From NCBI GenBank assembly GCA_020205615.1, contig CM035153.1, positions 97,120,792 to 97,184,791 on the forward strand: 64,000 bases of DNA, written 5' to 3'. A program made the position numbers and the translations under genes. The DNA is from Panax quinquefolius. Its lineage: Eukaryota; Streptophyta; Magnoliopsida; Apiales; Araliaceae. Under the pieces are notes generated by a model. The model was not told the origin of the DNA and ran no database searches. It worked only from the letters and a program-made list of their open reading frames with translations. This document shows positions 46,386 through 59,182 of this stretch, piece after piece; the stretch's first letter is position 1; every line of letters begins with the position of its first letter.

Positions 46386-48259
46386 TGAAAGTAGTATGAA
46401 TACAAGCCAATCATGTTTGATGATAAAACATATACTTTGTAACAATCTTATTCATTTATTAATAAAAAGTATTAATTTATTAAAGGCTTTTAATTATCTA
46501 CATGATGCTGTTTTATAATATGTGATAAACCCATAGTTTTAAGCAATGCTTTTAGAATAATGATGATGATCATTCTAATGAGATCTAAATTCTTAGAAAG
46601 CTTAAAACTAAAATAGTTGCCAATCATTGGATTACTAAATTGGGGATTAGTGAATCCGGATAGATTGGTATATACGTTGTTTGCTCATTGGATGAGGATG
46701 ATTGATCTCATGATCATTTGTGTGGAGACACTAAAGCAAGTATGTAGGTGCTTATTAGAGAATAAGTTCACTGAACTTGGCTCGCTAAGGAATACCTAAT
46801 GGAGTTTTACTTGCCTGTCAATAGGAATTCCTGTAGTGATAGTAGTACAAGTGATCCTTGGATTTGAGATCATCATAGTATCTTGTGTATGATGAGTTAT
46901 ACTTTGACTTATTCCTTAAGACCCTTAGGGTATGCTTGGTTATAATAAGTTGTACATGGAGATAATGTATGATCAATAAAGAATCTACCAACTTCTAATA
47001 AAAGAAGAGAAATGTCCTATGTGATTCGATAAATGGCAACCCAAAGAGTCCTTGGTTAAGGCGAGAATGAAATTAGAAAGGAGTTTCTAATTTGCATTTT
47101 TGGAGTTGTGCATTTAAGGATAGAAATACATATAATTAAATAAAATAAGACTTGATAAGAATTCCATGTCTTATATTTAATTGGGACATTGTATGGTGGA
47201 AGGATTGAATTCAGACGGTAACTATTTACTCAAAGGTTCTTTAATGATTAATGTTGAAATCTATATTATCCGGAAAGTCGTTGATCGCTAGGGGAGGCTT
47301 ATCCTATTGTAGAATAAATATTATTTATTTAAATAAATTAATTATTTAATTTATTTATTTAAATAAGATTAGAATTGTTCTAATTGATTTATTCACAAAC
47401 TAGGTTTAATATGGAGAACCTAAAGGGTCACACCATAAAAGGAAGAATAATTATTTAAGAAGTTAATGACATAATCGTAATAATATGTTAAGTATATTTA
47501 ATTTAAACTATGGTGATAGAATAAATTAAATAGCTTAATATTTATTATTTAATATTTTAGAAATATTAAATATAAATTAATAAGAGGAGTCTTATTAATA
47601 TTATTACAATTATTATTATTTTAATTTCTAAAAGAGTTTAGGAATTAATTTAATATAAGTACTCTCATTTATTCCTAATAGGATTAGGAGGAAAATTAGT
47701 TAAAGGAGTTTAATTAATTATCCCTAATAAGATTAGGGAGCTTAATTAATTAAAAGAATTTAATTAATTAAATAAATCCCAATTCCTTAATTGTTAAGGT
47801 GGGTTGCCCACATCTATAAATAAGAGGAGTCTTATTATGGGTAGTGTGGTTGTTGACTTTTACAACATACGTTATTCCAATTGTGGGAGAGTACGCTCTT
47901 TTTCTATAGAGATAGAAAAACTAGGGTTTGAGCCAAATACCCATCTTCTTAAATCCTTCTTCTTCCTTGGTGGATCACCTCTAGAGGCCAAACACTTGGG
48001 TGGCTGACGTTGATCAAAGGAAGGAACCAAACCCGGTGGATTCAAGTTGAACGCGAAAAAGGATTGGAGGTGAAATTGTACCTGAGGAAACTCGGATCTT
48101 CAAGGGTATGTTTCTTATTCATCTTTTTCGTTTAATTAATAATTGCGCATAAAGGGTGATCCGGGTATATGGTTTGTAAAAATTTTAAAACTCTGATTTA
48201 TCTCGCTTCCGCTTAATTTTTGTAATTTGATTGCGTTCTTGAATATTACAAACCTAACA
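46386..48259 (+). mobile_element. 3' LTR of copia K
   Basis: 1,874 bp, TGAAAGTAGTATGAATACAA to ACAAACCTAACA. The promoter-proximal block (about 47740-47900) differs from the 5' LTR: it reads CATCTATAAATAAGAGGAGT with TATA at 47815-47822 and GTTGACTTTTACAACATACG. Confidence 0.93.
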
Positions 48260-49670
48260 GCTGGGATGGTGGCACCAAAGACGGATACGGACAAAACAAA
48301 GTCGGTGGTTTCAGGAAGAGCATTTTTCGTGACTTCTCAAAAAGCAAGTAACCCGAACAAAGTTAGCACGTGTTAGTTAATTATAAATTCTTGTGAAGTC
48401 TATACCTTATTAGATACTGGTTCTACCAATTATTTTATCTCTCTTGCTTGCATTCAACGTTTAAATTTGACTCCGGAGAAGTTAGACTTTGACTTATTGG
48501 TTGAAAGTTCGTTAGTAGGAGCCTTCGTTACCTCCACTGTTTATAAATCTTGTTGATTCAAATCAACATTTTCACGTTACCTGTCGATCTTATCTCTTTG
48601 AAAATACTTTCCTTTGATGTGATTTTTGGAATCGATTAGTTAACTACTCATCATGCTTTTCATAAAGTTGTTAGTTTTCATATTCATAACAAACCTGTTA
48701 TGTAAATTCAAGCAACCAAACCACTAAAGTCAATCATTGTCATACCAAGCCATAAGTAAATAGCCCCGATCCTTTCGTTGTTGACTTCCTTGTGTGGAAT
48801 GCATAGAAGCCAGATTATCCGTAAGGGACGTTGTGAATAATGATGGCAAGTTGATAGGTATCAATGTGACGTGTTATCCAAGTCTTGGATGAGAGTCACA
48901 GTTGTGAATGATATTTCTATTGTTAATAAATTTTTTGACGTATTCTTGAAGACTTCTTAGCCTACCCCTAGAGCGTGAAATCGAATTTTGTACTGACCCC
49001 AGTACAAAACCCATTTCTTAAACCCTCAAATATTTTCTTCACCCAAAATGAACGTAACATGCGCCAAAGATGTTGGCTCGAGCTGTTGAAGATTACAATC
49101 ATACCATTCAATACCATCATGGAAAAGCGAACATGCTAGCTGACGCGTTGAGTAGAAGATCGTATGCGGTTATAAGTGCGAATATACGAACCCATGTGAA
49201 GATAACAAATATACGAGTAGAATCGACTTTAATCGATAAAGTTAAAGACGCTCAAGCTAATACTCAGAGCTGATGAATGTGAAAAAGAAGGTTCAAGAGG
49301 ACGTTATTCTAGAACCAAGAATCGATGAAGAGAGGAAATCTCAACCCTTGATTTTATTGACCCATTTGAAATCCTTGATCGAGTAGGAACTGTGGCCTAT
49401 AGACTCATTTTACCGCCAAGTATGTCGCGTGTTTATAACGTTTTTCACATATCGATGTTACGTAAATATGTGGACGACCCGAACCACATTATTGAACCAG
49501 ACGAGATAGCGGATAATTTAACGTATGAAGATGTACCTGTTAAAATTCTGGAATATATTCTACGCTTAAAGGTTATACCTCAAGAGTTAGAATCGAATAA
49601 GTGTCCTCATCTTTCTAAGATACAGTACATATGAAATTTTCGAGGGCGAAATTTCATAAGGATGGGAGAT
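48260..49670 (+). pseudogene. J internal region 1, right part: protease, RNase H end, chromodomain
   Basis: Begins with K's right target duplication. Protease: LLDTGSTNYFISL (about 48408-48446) and FDVIFGID, with stops. A jump then leads to RNase H: the IFFTQNERNMRQR region (about 49030-49065), then DYNHTIQYHHGKANMLADAL and SRRSYAV (49100-49170). A second deletion leads straight to the integrase tail and chromodomain (AYRLILPPSMSRVYNVFHIS, IEPDEIADNLTYEDVPVKIL, 49392-49634). RT and the integrase core are absent. Polypurine tract AAGGATGGGAGA at 49658-49669. Confidence 0.85.
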
Positions 49671-52600
49671 TCTAAAATCCCAAATTTTACGAATAGAGAT
49701 TTAATTTTCTCGAAATATTTTTTTGAATATTATGGTGTGAATTTGAGATAATGTTATAGTTGTGGGTAGTATTTATAAATTTTGTAAAGTATGCCAGTTG
49801 TTATATTATATTCGATTGGTCGGGGAATATTTGTTTTAGCATGGGAATATTCGTATAACGGCACAATCATTGGTGGACCCTACAACAGAATTATTATCGG
49901 ATTGAGAAAATGACAAAAATATTTTTATGAAAATAACGGCAAAAGTTTTACCGTTAATACTGTTGAACTACTCGGAAGTAAAAGTACAATAATATGCGTG
50001 GTTGCACAGTAGCACACAGTATTGATTATTTATGCTTACGTGAGAAGTCACTCAGTTATACTCAATTATTGCTATAGTAATTGTTGCATCATATCTCTCA
50101 TAGTATTGATTCGATTATTGTCACAGTATCATCTGCATTATTTGTTATATTATTAAATCAATAATTGAGACGACAAAGTTATTCATATTATTAAATTGCA
50201 ATATCTACAATGTCTAGAAGTTCTATCAAGGAGAGGTTTGGTCACCTAATTGCGCGCCAATAGGGAGAAATCCTTATTGGAAAGCCCCCTCTTTCCTGGG
50301 AACAACCTGGTTGTCAAATATTGTGAGTTATAATATTAATGATAAATAAGTTTGTGTTGATTAAAGATGAATTTGATAGTTCCATTGCGTTGGGATTATT
50401 GGTGTTAGTTGAAATCGACATCTATTCCGGTGATAATTGATGTCTGGGGGTTATATTGATAAATCGAGGAATTTATTGGATAAATGAACAATTAATTGCT
50501 ACTAATTCACATGCTTATATAACTATTTGTTCACATGTGTGTACTATTGAATCATATTCTTATACTATTAGGGGAGTTGGTGCAAGATTGATAATACTTG
50601 CATGATTAAATTAAAGATGGAGGTACTATACTGTAATTCGTATTTTCACATGTCTAGAACTATTGAGTCACATAATTTACTATTGATTCACATGATTTAC
50701 TATTAGGGGAGGTGGTGCAAGTTTGATAATACTTGCAGGACTAAATTAAAAATGAACAAAAAGTTGGAGGTATTGTACTGTAATTTTTCGAGCCCCAAAA
50801 CGTGCAATTATCGAAACTATGTTTTCCTATAAATAGAAGCTCATTCTTCCTTCATTTCTCACCAATTCACTAAAGCTTTAGAGACATTATTATTGAGAGA
50901 AATCTATAGAGAAAAAGAAGAAAAGAAGTCTGCTACCTCACTATTCCAGTATCCAGTATTTTTGAGGTAAGGGATATTATTCCTTTTGTATTCATGAAGA
51001 GAACTTCTGTTATTCCATTCTTTATTATTCTGTTGGAATAACAGATATCGCTGGCTACCCTATACTTGGTGAAATTCTTACATTATTCCATTATTTATTA
51101 TTCTCATTGAATAACTTGTACATCGGGTACCGCATACATGGTGAAATTCGTTGTTATTCCATTCTTTATTATTACATTGGAATATCTTTTTTCGTGCGTT
51201 GTAGACGTGGGACGGGTTCCGTCTTTATTATTCTCATTGGAATATCACGTCCTGTGTGTTTTACGATAGGACTGGTTTCATTATTTATTATTTCATTGGA
51301 ATAACTTTGTCTACGCCAAGTACCGCATGCATGGTGATTTTTATTGTTATTCCATTCTTTATTATTCTGTTTGAATATCACGTCGGCATGTATTACGCTT
51401 GACTCGGTTCCGTTATTTATTATTACATTGGGATAACTTTATGCTCATGCGGCATACCGTATGCTTGGTGATTTCTTTTGTTATTCCATTCTTTATTATA
51501 CTCAGCTGGTTAAAGTTTTAACTTCCATACTCGTCATGAAATATCATTTTATTTGGTATTTTTTATTACGAATTACTATTCATAGGTTACTATTCACCCC
51601 GATCACTATTCACTCTAGTATTATTCACTCGGGTATTTGGGCCACTTTTCATGCCGGAATACTATTCACAAGTTACTATTTACGGGTTACTATTCACTGA
51701 AATTACTATTCACCCGAATATTATTCACTCGGGTATTTGGAGTACTTTTCATTTCGGGGTACTATTCATGAGGTAATATTCCCGAAGTACTATTCACGGG
51801 GTACTATTCACGACGAAAAATTGATTCTTTTCTATCCAAATTATTTTTGGTGCATGAATATTATTCTTGAATTTTACTCTACAAAGAAGTATTATGTTGA
51901 CAATTGGGATGTTATTAGTTCCTGGATAATTTAATTCTTGAACTTGTTTTATTGAATTCTTATATCATTGTCATCATCCTCATGTTTATATTATGTTGAA
52001 AGTCATCTATGGCATGTATTGCATAGATGGACTTGGTATGATTATGACCAGGGATTATTCGGTATAATCATGACCGTAATGTTACAAATGATGTGGAAAA
52101 AGTCCTCATTGGCCCATAGTGCATTGATGGATAGCTTTTGGTATGATTATGGCTATGGATTCTCTTCGGCCAAGGGAGCAAAGATGAATTGTTTTATGGC
52201 ATGATCAGGGCCGTTGATGAAAACACGATTATCTTTGGCCCGTAGTGCATGGTTAATTCATGGTCGTGATACTAAATAATATCCTTGGCCTGTAGTACAG
52301 GGATGATTTGATGATGTGGATTATTTATTAAGCTGAGTCTCAACGATTAAGTAGATGAAAAACTTTTTAAAGCATAGAAGATAGTAGATTTTATTCTCTA
52401 CTTGACTCTTTTAATGGATTACTTGTTCCGCTGCAGTTAAACTTGATGTCTATTGTATTTTATCACTTTAACATTGTTGAAGGCTAATGATAATTTATTC
52501 TGCATTATCTTAGTCATAATATGTCTTACTGGGCTAGTTGAGCTCACCCTTTCTTTCTCTATTCTCTTCAGAAAATGAGAATATAGCTGAGACGAGTCGG

Positions 52601-52883
52601 GGAACGGAGTGATGGTCCAGATGATAGCATTAGTAGTCCTCACTATTATGTTAAATAGTGTGATAATAAATGTAATAAGGACTGAATTTGAGTTTGTATA
52701 CTGTCTATGAGGACTCCATTGAGAGTGGATATTGTCTAGAAGGAAATATTCTTGATTAAACTCTCAGTTTATGTTTTATCGTATTTTACACGACAGTTGT
52801 ATAATTAAAGTTGTATTTGATTTATGTACCATGTATATGGCGACTCAAGATGGGTGATGTATACATGTTTTGGGGGCGTCACA
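49671..52883 (+). mobile_element. J LTR2 (middle LTR)
   Basis: 3,213 bp. The start is mutated (TCTAAAATCCC instead of TGTAAAATCCC); it ends TTTTGGGGGCGTCACA and is followed by a second primer-binding site. Start-proximal variants (CGAATAGAG, GCCAGTTG) match LTR3, while end-proximal variants (TATACATG, ACAGTTG) match LTR1. Hairpin modules about 51007-51515; 14-bp array about 51572-51812. Confidence 0.92.
50828..50835 (+). promoter_or_regulatory. TATA box of J LTR2
   Basis: TATAAATA, same context as in LTR1. Confidence 0.75.
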
Positions 52884-54731
52884 GTTGGTATCAAAGCTTA
52901 GGGATATGATCCCTAGCTAAGATGTGAGACAAGAACTAGGAGGGGAGAGATGGGGAATTCCTTCGTCAGTATGATCTACCTAAGTTTATTTGGTATTTAA
53001 TTGGTCAGTCAAAGTATAGGGATAATATGTGATATGTTAATTAATCCTTGTTTTGTGACAGTGTTTGAGAATGGCATCTGAAAATGCTGAGATAAGCAAT
53101 GAAGCACATGAGAGCGTTGATTCAGCTTAACCAAAAGGTAACGACCAACAACACGATAATAATCGTACCGATGGCAACGACCATCGTGGGGGAAATTATC
53201 ATGCCAAGAATGGTAACCACTTCGGTGGTAATCATGGCCAAGATAATAGAAATGGAAATTTTAAGAAGACAAGGTCATGTAGCTCGATTTTTTCGTGCAC
53301 CAAAGTCAAGTCCAGCTGGGATGGTGGCACCAAAGACGGATACGGACAAAACAAAGTCGGTGGTTTCAGGAAGAGCATTTTTTGTGACTTCTAAAAAAGC
53401 GAGTAACCCGAATGAAGTTAGCACGTGTTAGTTAATTATAAATTCTCGCGAAGTCTATACCTTATTAGATACCGGTTCTACCAATTATTTTATCTCTCTT
53501 GCTTGCATTCAATGTTTAAATTTGACTCCGGAGAAGTTAGACTTTAACTTATTGGTTGAAAGTTCGTTAATAGGAGCCTTCGTTACCTCCACTGTTTATA
53601 AATCTTGTTGATTCAAATCGACATTTTCACGTTACCTGTCGATCTTATCTCTTTGAAAATACTTTCCTTTGATGTGATTTTTGGAATCGATTAGTTAACT
53701 ACTCATCATGCTTTTCGTAAAGTTATTAGTTTTCATATTCATAACCAACCTGTTATGTGAATTCAAGCAACCAAACCACTAGAGTCAATCATTGTCATAC
53801 CAAGCCATAAGTAAATAGCCCCGATCCTTTCGTTGTTGACTTCCTTGTGTGGAATGCATAGAAGCCAGATTATCCGTAAGGGACGTTGTGAATAATGATG
53901 GCAAGTTGATAGGTATCAATGTGACGTGTTATCCAAGTCTTGGATGAGAGTCACAGTTGTGAATGATATTTCTATTGTTAATAAATTTTCTGACGTATTA
54001 TTGAAGACTTCTTAGCCTACCCCTAGAGCGTGAAATCGAATTTTGTACTGACCCTAGTACAAAACCCATTTCTAAAACCCTCAAATATTTTCTTCACCCA
54101 AAATGAACGTAACATGCGCCAAAGATGTTGGCTCGAGCTGTTGAAGATTACAATCATACCATTCAATACCATCGTGGAAAAAAGCAAACGTGGTAGCTGA
54201 CGCGTTGAGTAGAAGATCGTATGCGGTTACAAGTGCGAATATACGAATCCACGTGAAGAAAATGAATATACGAGTAGAATCGACATTTATCGATAAAGTT
54301 AAAGATGCTCAAGCTAAATACTCAGAGTTGATAAATGTGAAAAAGAAGGTTCAAGAGGACGTTATTCTAGAACCAAGAATCGATGAAGAGAGGAAATCTC
54401 AACCCTTGATTTTATTGACCCATTTGAAATTCTTGATCAAGTAGGAACTGTGGCCTATAGACTCGTTTTACCGCCAAATATGTCGCGTGTTTATAACGTT
54501 TATCACGTATCGATGTCACGTAAATATGTGGACGACCCGAACCACATTATTGAACCAGACGAGATAGCGGATAATTTAACGTATGAAGATGTACCTGTTA
54601 AAATTCTGGAATATATTCTACGCTTAAAGGTTATACCTCAAGAGTTAGAATCTGACGAAGTGTCCTCATCTTTTCGGCATACCAGGTACGTATGAAAATT
54701 TTGAGGGCGAAATTTCGTAAGGATGGGAGAT
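52884..54731 (+). pseudogene. J internal region 2: uninterrupted deletion derivative
   Basis: 1,848 bp, the same build as internal region 1 without copia K. PBS at 52885. ATG 53071 opens MASENAEISNEAHESVDSA, then a basic Asn/Gly-rich tail, CTKVKSSWDGGTKDGY, protease (TLLDTGSTNYFISL, about 53460-53500), the end of RNase H (VVADALSRRSYAV, 54190-54230), chromodomain (EIADNLTYEDVPVKILEYIL, about 54560-54625) and polypurine tract (54718-54731). It shares both large deletions with region 1, proving they are copies of one parent. Confidence 0.88.
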
Positions 54732-57700
54732 TGTAAAATCCCAAATTTTACGAATAGAGATTTAATTTTCTCGAAATATTTTTTTGAATATTATGGTGTG
54801 AATTTGAGATAATGTTATAGTCGTGGGTAGTATTTATAAATTTTACAAAGTATGCCAGTTGTTATATTATATTCGATTGGTCGGGGAATATTTGTTTTAG
54901 CAGGGAATATTCGTACAACGGCGAATCATTGGTGGACCCTACAACAGAATTATTGTCGGATTGAGAAAACAACAAAAATATTTTTATGAAAATAACGGTT
55001 GAAGTTTTACCGTTAATACTGTTGAACTACTCGAAAGTAAAAGTACAGTAATACGCATGGTTGCATAGTAGCACACGGTATTGATTATTGATGCTTACGT
55101 GAGAAGTCACTCAGTTATACTCAATTATTGCTATAATAATTGTTGCATCATATCTCTTATATTAGTGATTCGATTATTGTCACAGTATCATCTGCATTAT
55201 TTGTTATATTATTAAATCAATAATTGAGACGATAAAGTTATTCATATTATTAAATTGCAATATCTACAATGTCTAGAAGTTCTGTCAAGGAGAGGTTTGG
55301 TCACCTAATTGCGCGCCAATAGGGAGAAATTCTTATTGGAAAGCCCCCTCTTTCCTGGGAACGACTTGGTTGTCAAATATTGTGAGTTATAATATTAATG
55401 ATGAATAAGTTCGTGTTGATTAAAGATGAATTTGATAGTTCCATTGTGTTGGGATTATTGGTGTTAGTTGAAATCGACATCTATTCCGATGATAATTTAT
55501 GTCTGGGGGTTATATTGATAAATCGCAGAATTTATTGGATAAATGAACAATTAATTACTACTAATTCACATGCTTATATAACTATTTGTTCACATGTGTG
55601 TACTATTGAATCACATTCTTATACAATTAGGGGAGTTGGTGCAAGATTGATAATACTTGCATGAGTAAATTAAAGATGGAGGTATAGATGGATGTACTAT
55701 ACTGTAATTCGTATTTTCACATGTCTAGAACTATTGAGTCACATAATTTACTATTGATTCACATGATTTACTATTAGGGGAGGTGGTGCAAGTTTGATAA
55801 TACTTGCAGGACAAAATTAAAAATGAATCAAAAGTTGGAGGTATTGTACTGTAATTTTTCGAGCCCCAAAACGTGCAATTATCGAAACTATGTTTTCCTA
55901 TAAATAGAAGCTCATTCTTCCTTCATTTCTCACCAATTCACTAAAGCCTTAGAGCCATTATTATTGATAGAAATTTATAGAGAAAAAGAAGAAGAGAAGC
56001 ATGCTACCTCACTATTCTAGTATCTAGTCTTCTTTTGAGGTAAGGGGTATTATTCCTTTTATATTCATGAAGAGAACTTCTGTTATTCCATTCTTTATTA
56101 TTCTGTTGGAATAACCTGTATACGCGAGTTACCCTATACTTGGTGAAATTCTTCTGTTATTCCATTATTTATTATTTCATTGGAATAACACATACATCGG
56201 CAATACGTATATATGGTGAAATTCTCATTGTTATTCCATTCTTTATTATTACATTGGAATATATCACATGCATGCTTTTCTGCCGGACTGGTTTAATTTT
56301 TATTATTACGTTGAAATATCATGTCCGTGCGTTTTCTACTGGACCGGGTTACATTATTTATTATTCATTGGAATAACATATCTATGTGAAGTACCGCATG
56401 CATGGTGATTTTTGTTATTATTCCATTCTTTATTATTCTGTTGGAATATCATGTCGGTGCGTATTACGCCTGACCTGGTTCCGTTATTTATTATTCTGTT
56501 GGGATAACCTGTCTATGCGAAGTACCGCATACCTAGTGATTTCTTTTGTTATTCCATTCTTTATTATACTTAGTTGGTTAAAGTTTTAACTTCTATAATC
56601 GTCATGAAATATCATTTTATTTGGTATTTTTTGTTATGAGTTACTATTCATAGGTTACTATTCACCCAGTTACTATTCACTCTAGTATTATTCACTCAGC
56701 TATTTGGGGCACTTTTCATGCCGGAATACTATTCGCGAGTTACTATTCACTGAAATTACTATTCACCCGAATATTATTCACTCGGCTATTTGGAGTACTT
56801 TTTATATCAGGGTACTATTCACGAAGTACTATTCTCGAAGTACTATTCACGGGGTACTATTCACGACGAAAAACTAATTCTTTTCTATCCAAATTATTTT
56901 TGGTGCATGAATATTATTCTTGAATTTTACTCTATAAAGAAGTATCATGTTGACAATTTGGATGTTATTAGTTCCTGGATAATTTAATTCGTGAATTTGT
57001 TTTATTGAATTCTTATATCATTGTCATCATCCTCATGTTTATATTATGTTGAAAGTCATCTATGGCCTGTATTGCATAGATGGACTTGGTATGATTATGA
57101 CCATGGATTATTCGGTATAATTATGACCGTAATGTTACAAATGATGTGGAAAAAGTCCTCATTGGCCCGTAATGCATTGATGGACAGTTTTTGGTATGAT
57201 TATGGCTATGGATTCTTTTCGGTCAAGGGAGCAAAGATGAATTGTTTTATGACATGATCAGTACCGTTGATGAAAACACGATTATCTTTAGCCCGTAGTG
57301 CATGGATAATTCGTGATCGTGATATTAAATAATATCCTTGGCCTATAGTACAGGGATGATTTGATGATGTGGATTATTTATTAAGCTGAGTCTCAACGAT
57401 TAAGTTGATGAAAAACTTTTTAAATCATAGAAGATAGTAGATTTTATTCTCTACTTGACTCTTTTAATGGATTGCTTGTTCGCTGCAGTTAAATTTGATG
57501 TCTATTGTATTTTATCAATTTAACATTGTTGAAGGCTAATGATAATTTATTCTGCATTATCTTAGTCATAATATGTCTTACTGGACTAGTTGAGCTCACC
57601 CTTTCTTTCTCTATTCTCTTCAGGAAATGAGAATATAGTTGGGACGAGTCGGGGAACGGAGTGACGGTCCAAATGATAGCATTAGTAGTCCTCACTATTC

Positions 57701-57951
57701 TGTTAAATAGTGTGATAATAAATGTAATAAGGAATGAATTTGAGTTTGTATTCTGTCTATGAGGACTCCATTGAGAGTGGATATTGTCTAGAAGGCAATA
57801 TTCTTGATTAAACTCTCAGTTTATGTTTTGTGTAAAAATGTTTTATCGTATTTTACACGACAATTGTATAATTAAAGTTGTATTTGATTTTATTTACCAT
57901 GTATTTGGCGACTCAAGATGGGTGATGTATACCTGTTTTGGGGGCGTCATA
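54732..57951 (+). mobile_element. J LTR3
   Basis: 3,220 bp, TGTAAAATCCCAAATTTTAC to TTTTGGGGGCGTCATA (final CA mutated to TA). Hairpin modules about 56081-56580; 14-bp array about 56639-56863; TATA at 55899-55906. Followed by target duplication GGCAA (57952-57956) and the rest of I's RT. Confidence 0.92.
55899..55906 (+). promoter_or_regulatory. TATA box of J LTR3
   Basis: TATAAATA, same context as in LTR1 and LTR2. Confidence 0.75.
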
Positions 57952-57956
57952 GGCAA

Positions 57957-58249
57957 AGTATTTTTTTTAAGATAGATTTGCGCACGGGGTATCATCAGTT
58001 AAAAGTGAGGAACGAGGATGTACCTAAGACGGCGTTCAGAACTCGTTATGGTCATTACGAGTTTCTGGTGATTTCGTTTGGGTTGACTAATGCGCCAGCC
58101 GCATTTATGGATATGATGAATAGAGTGTTCAAACAGTATTTAGACAAGTTCTCAGTAGTGTTCATTGATGATATTCTAGTCCATTTAAAGACGTCAGAAG
58201 ATCACGACGAACATTTAAGGATAGTGTTGGAAATACTAAGGAAGGAAAG
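57957..58249 (+). pseudogene. I pol: reverse transcriptase, 3' part, truncated
   Basis: Continues I's RT after [50 protein letters not shown] and the catalytic FIDDILV (about 58155). It stops abruptly after EILRKER, where LYAKF is expected in relatives. RNase H, integrase and the 3' LTR of I are missing; a fragment of a Tk1-like LTR follows instead. Confidence 0.88.
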
Positions 58250-58369
58250 GTTGCTTAAAATTTGCACTTTTCACCCATAACCAAAACATTATATCAAATT
58301 AACACCTTATTATTCACAATAATAATTAGAGGAAAATTGATTTTATTTATAATAAGTTGGGGTCTTACA
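58250..58369 (-). mobile_element. Fragment (120 bp) of a Tk1-like LTR at a truncation junction
   Basis: On the minus strand it begins TGTAAGACCCCAACTTATTA at 58369, close to the start of B's LTR, and continues with TTTGATATAATGTT and GTTATGGGTGAAAAGTGC like B's first 120 bp, then ends at I's truncated RT. The right flank is L's RT, with CGGTG (58370-58374) as possible target duplication. The rest of the LTR is gone. Confidence 0.75.
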
Positions 58370-59182
58370 CGGTGTTTTCGGCTGATCCAAGTTTATTACA
58401 GCTTCCATTTTTGATGGATCTACTGAAATTCCATCCTTATCAATAACGTGCCCGAGAAACTGTACACGTTCCAACCAAAATTCACATTTTGAGAACTTAG
58501 CATACAACTTCTCCTTTCTCAACGTCTCCAATGTCAATCTCAAGTGTTCCACATGTTCCTCTTTGGTTTTGGAATATACCAATATATCATCAATAAACAC
58601 CACCACAAATTTGTCTAAAAATGGTTTAAACACACTGTTCATCAAATCCATGAACGCTGCAGGTGCGTTGGTTAAACCAAAAGACATAACCAGAAACTCG
58701 TAATGACCATATCGAGTTTTGAACGCTATTTTTGGTACATCTTCCGGCCTCACCTTCAACTGATGATACCCACTTCTCAGGTCTATCTTAGAGAAATACC
58801 CTTCTCCCTTCAACTGATCGAATAGGTCATTGATTCTAGGTAATGGATACTTATTTTTAATCATGACATTATTCAATTCTCTATAATCAATGCAGAGCCG
58901 CATCGATCCGTCTTTCTTCTTAACAAACAACACCGGTGCTCCCCATGGCGACACACTCGGCTGAATATACTTCTTGTCAAGCACTTCTTGCAATTGCACC
59001 ATCAACTCTTTCATCTCTACCGGTGCCATTCTATATGGTGCCTTAGATATCGGGGCCGTTCCTGGTAGTAAATCAATCACAAACTCGATTTGTCGATCTG
59101 GTGGAAGACCCGACAAATCGTTTGGAAATACGTCTGCAAAATCTCTTATGATCGGTATCTCTTCTAACTTCGCACTCTTCTT
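58370..59182 (-). pseudogene. L pol: reverse transcriptase (family Tk2), truncated
   Basis: Open from 59182 to the LTR fragment at 58370. It continues in the protease frame after a single stop at 59183-59185. Features: [101 protein letters not shown] and the catalytic [10 protein letters not shown] (about 58590), [20 protein letters not shown]. It breaks off at NLDQPKTP. No other damage is seen in this part, which makes L one of the less eroded copies. Confidence 0.9.

Larger units (their letters stand above)
41625..48259 (+). mobile_element. Copia element K (family Co1)
   Basis: A 6,635-bp element with both LTRs and a 5-bp target duplication. The internal region of 2.9 kb is shorter than the roughly 4 kb needed for a full copia polyprotein and is heavily eroded. 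It was inserted in J internal region 1. Copy A (1-3677) belongs to the same family. Confidence 0.93.
37910..57951 (+). mobile_element. Three-LTR tandem gypsy element J (family Tk1)
   Basis: One insertion with the structure LTR - internal - LTR - internal - LTR, bounded by a single GGCAA duplication. Both internal regions are the same deletion derivative of about 1.85 kb (residual gag N-terminus, basic linker, protease, end of RNase H, chromodomain; RT and integrase missing). It is therefore non-autonomous and depended on enzymes of relatives. The first internal region carries copia K. Unequal recombination between the LTRs of two copies explains the layout. Confidence 0.9.
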
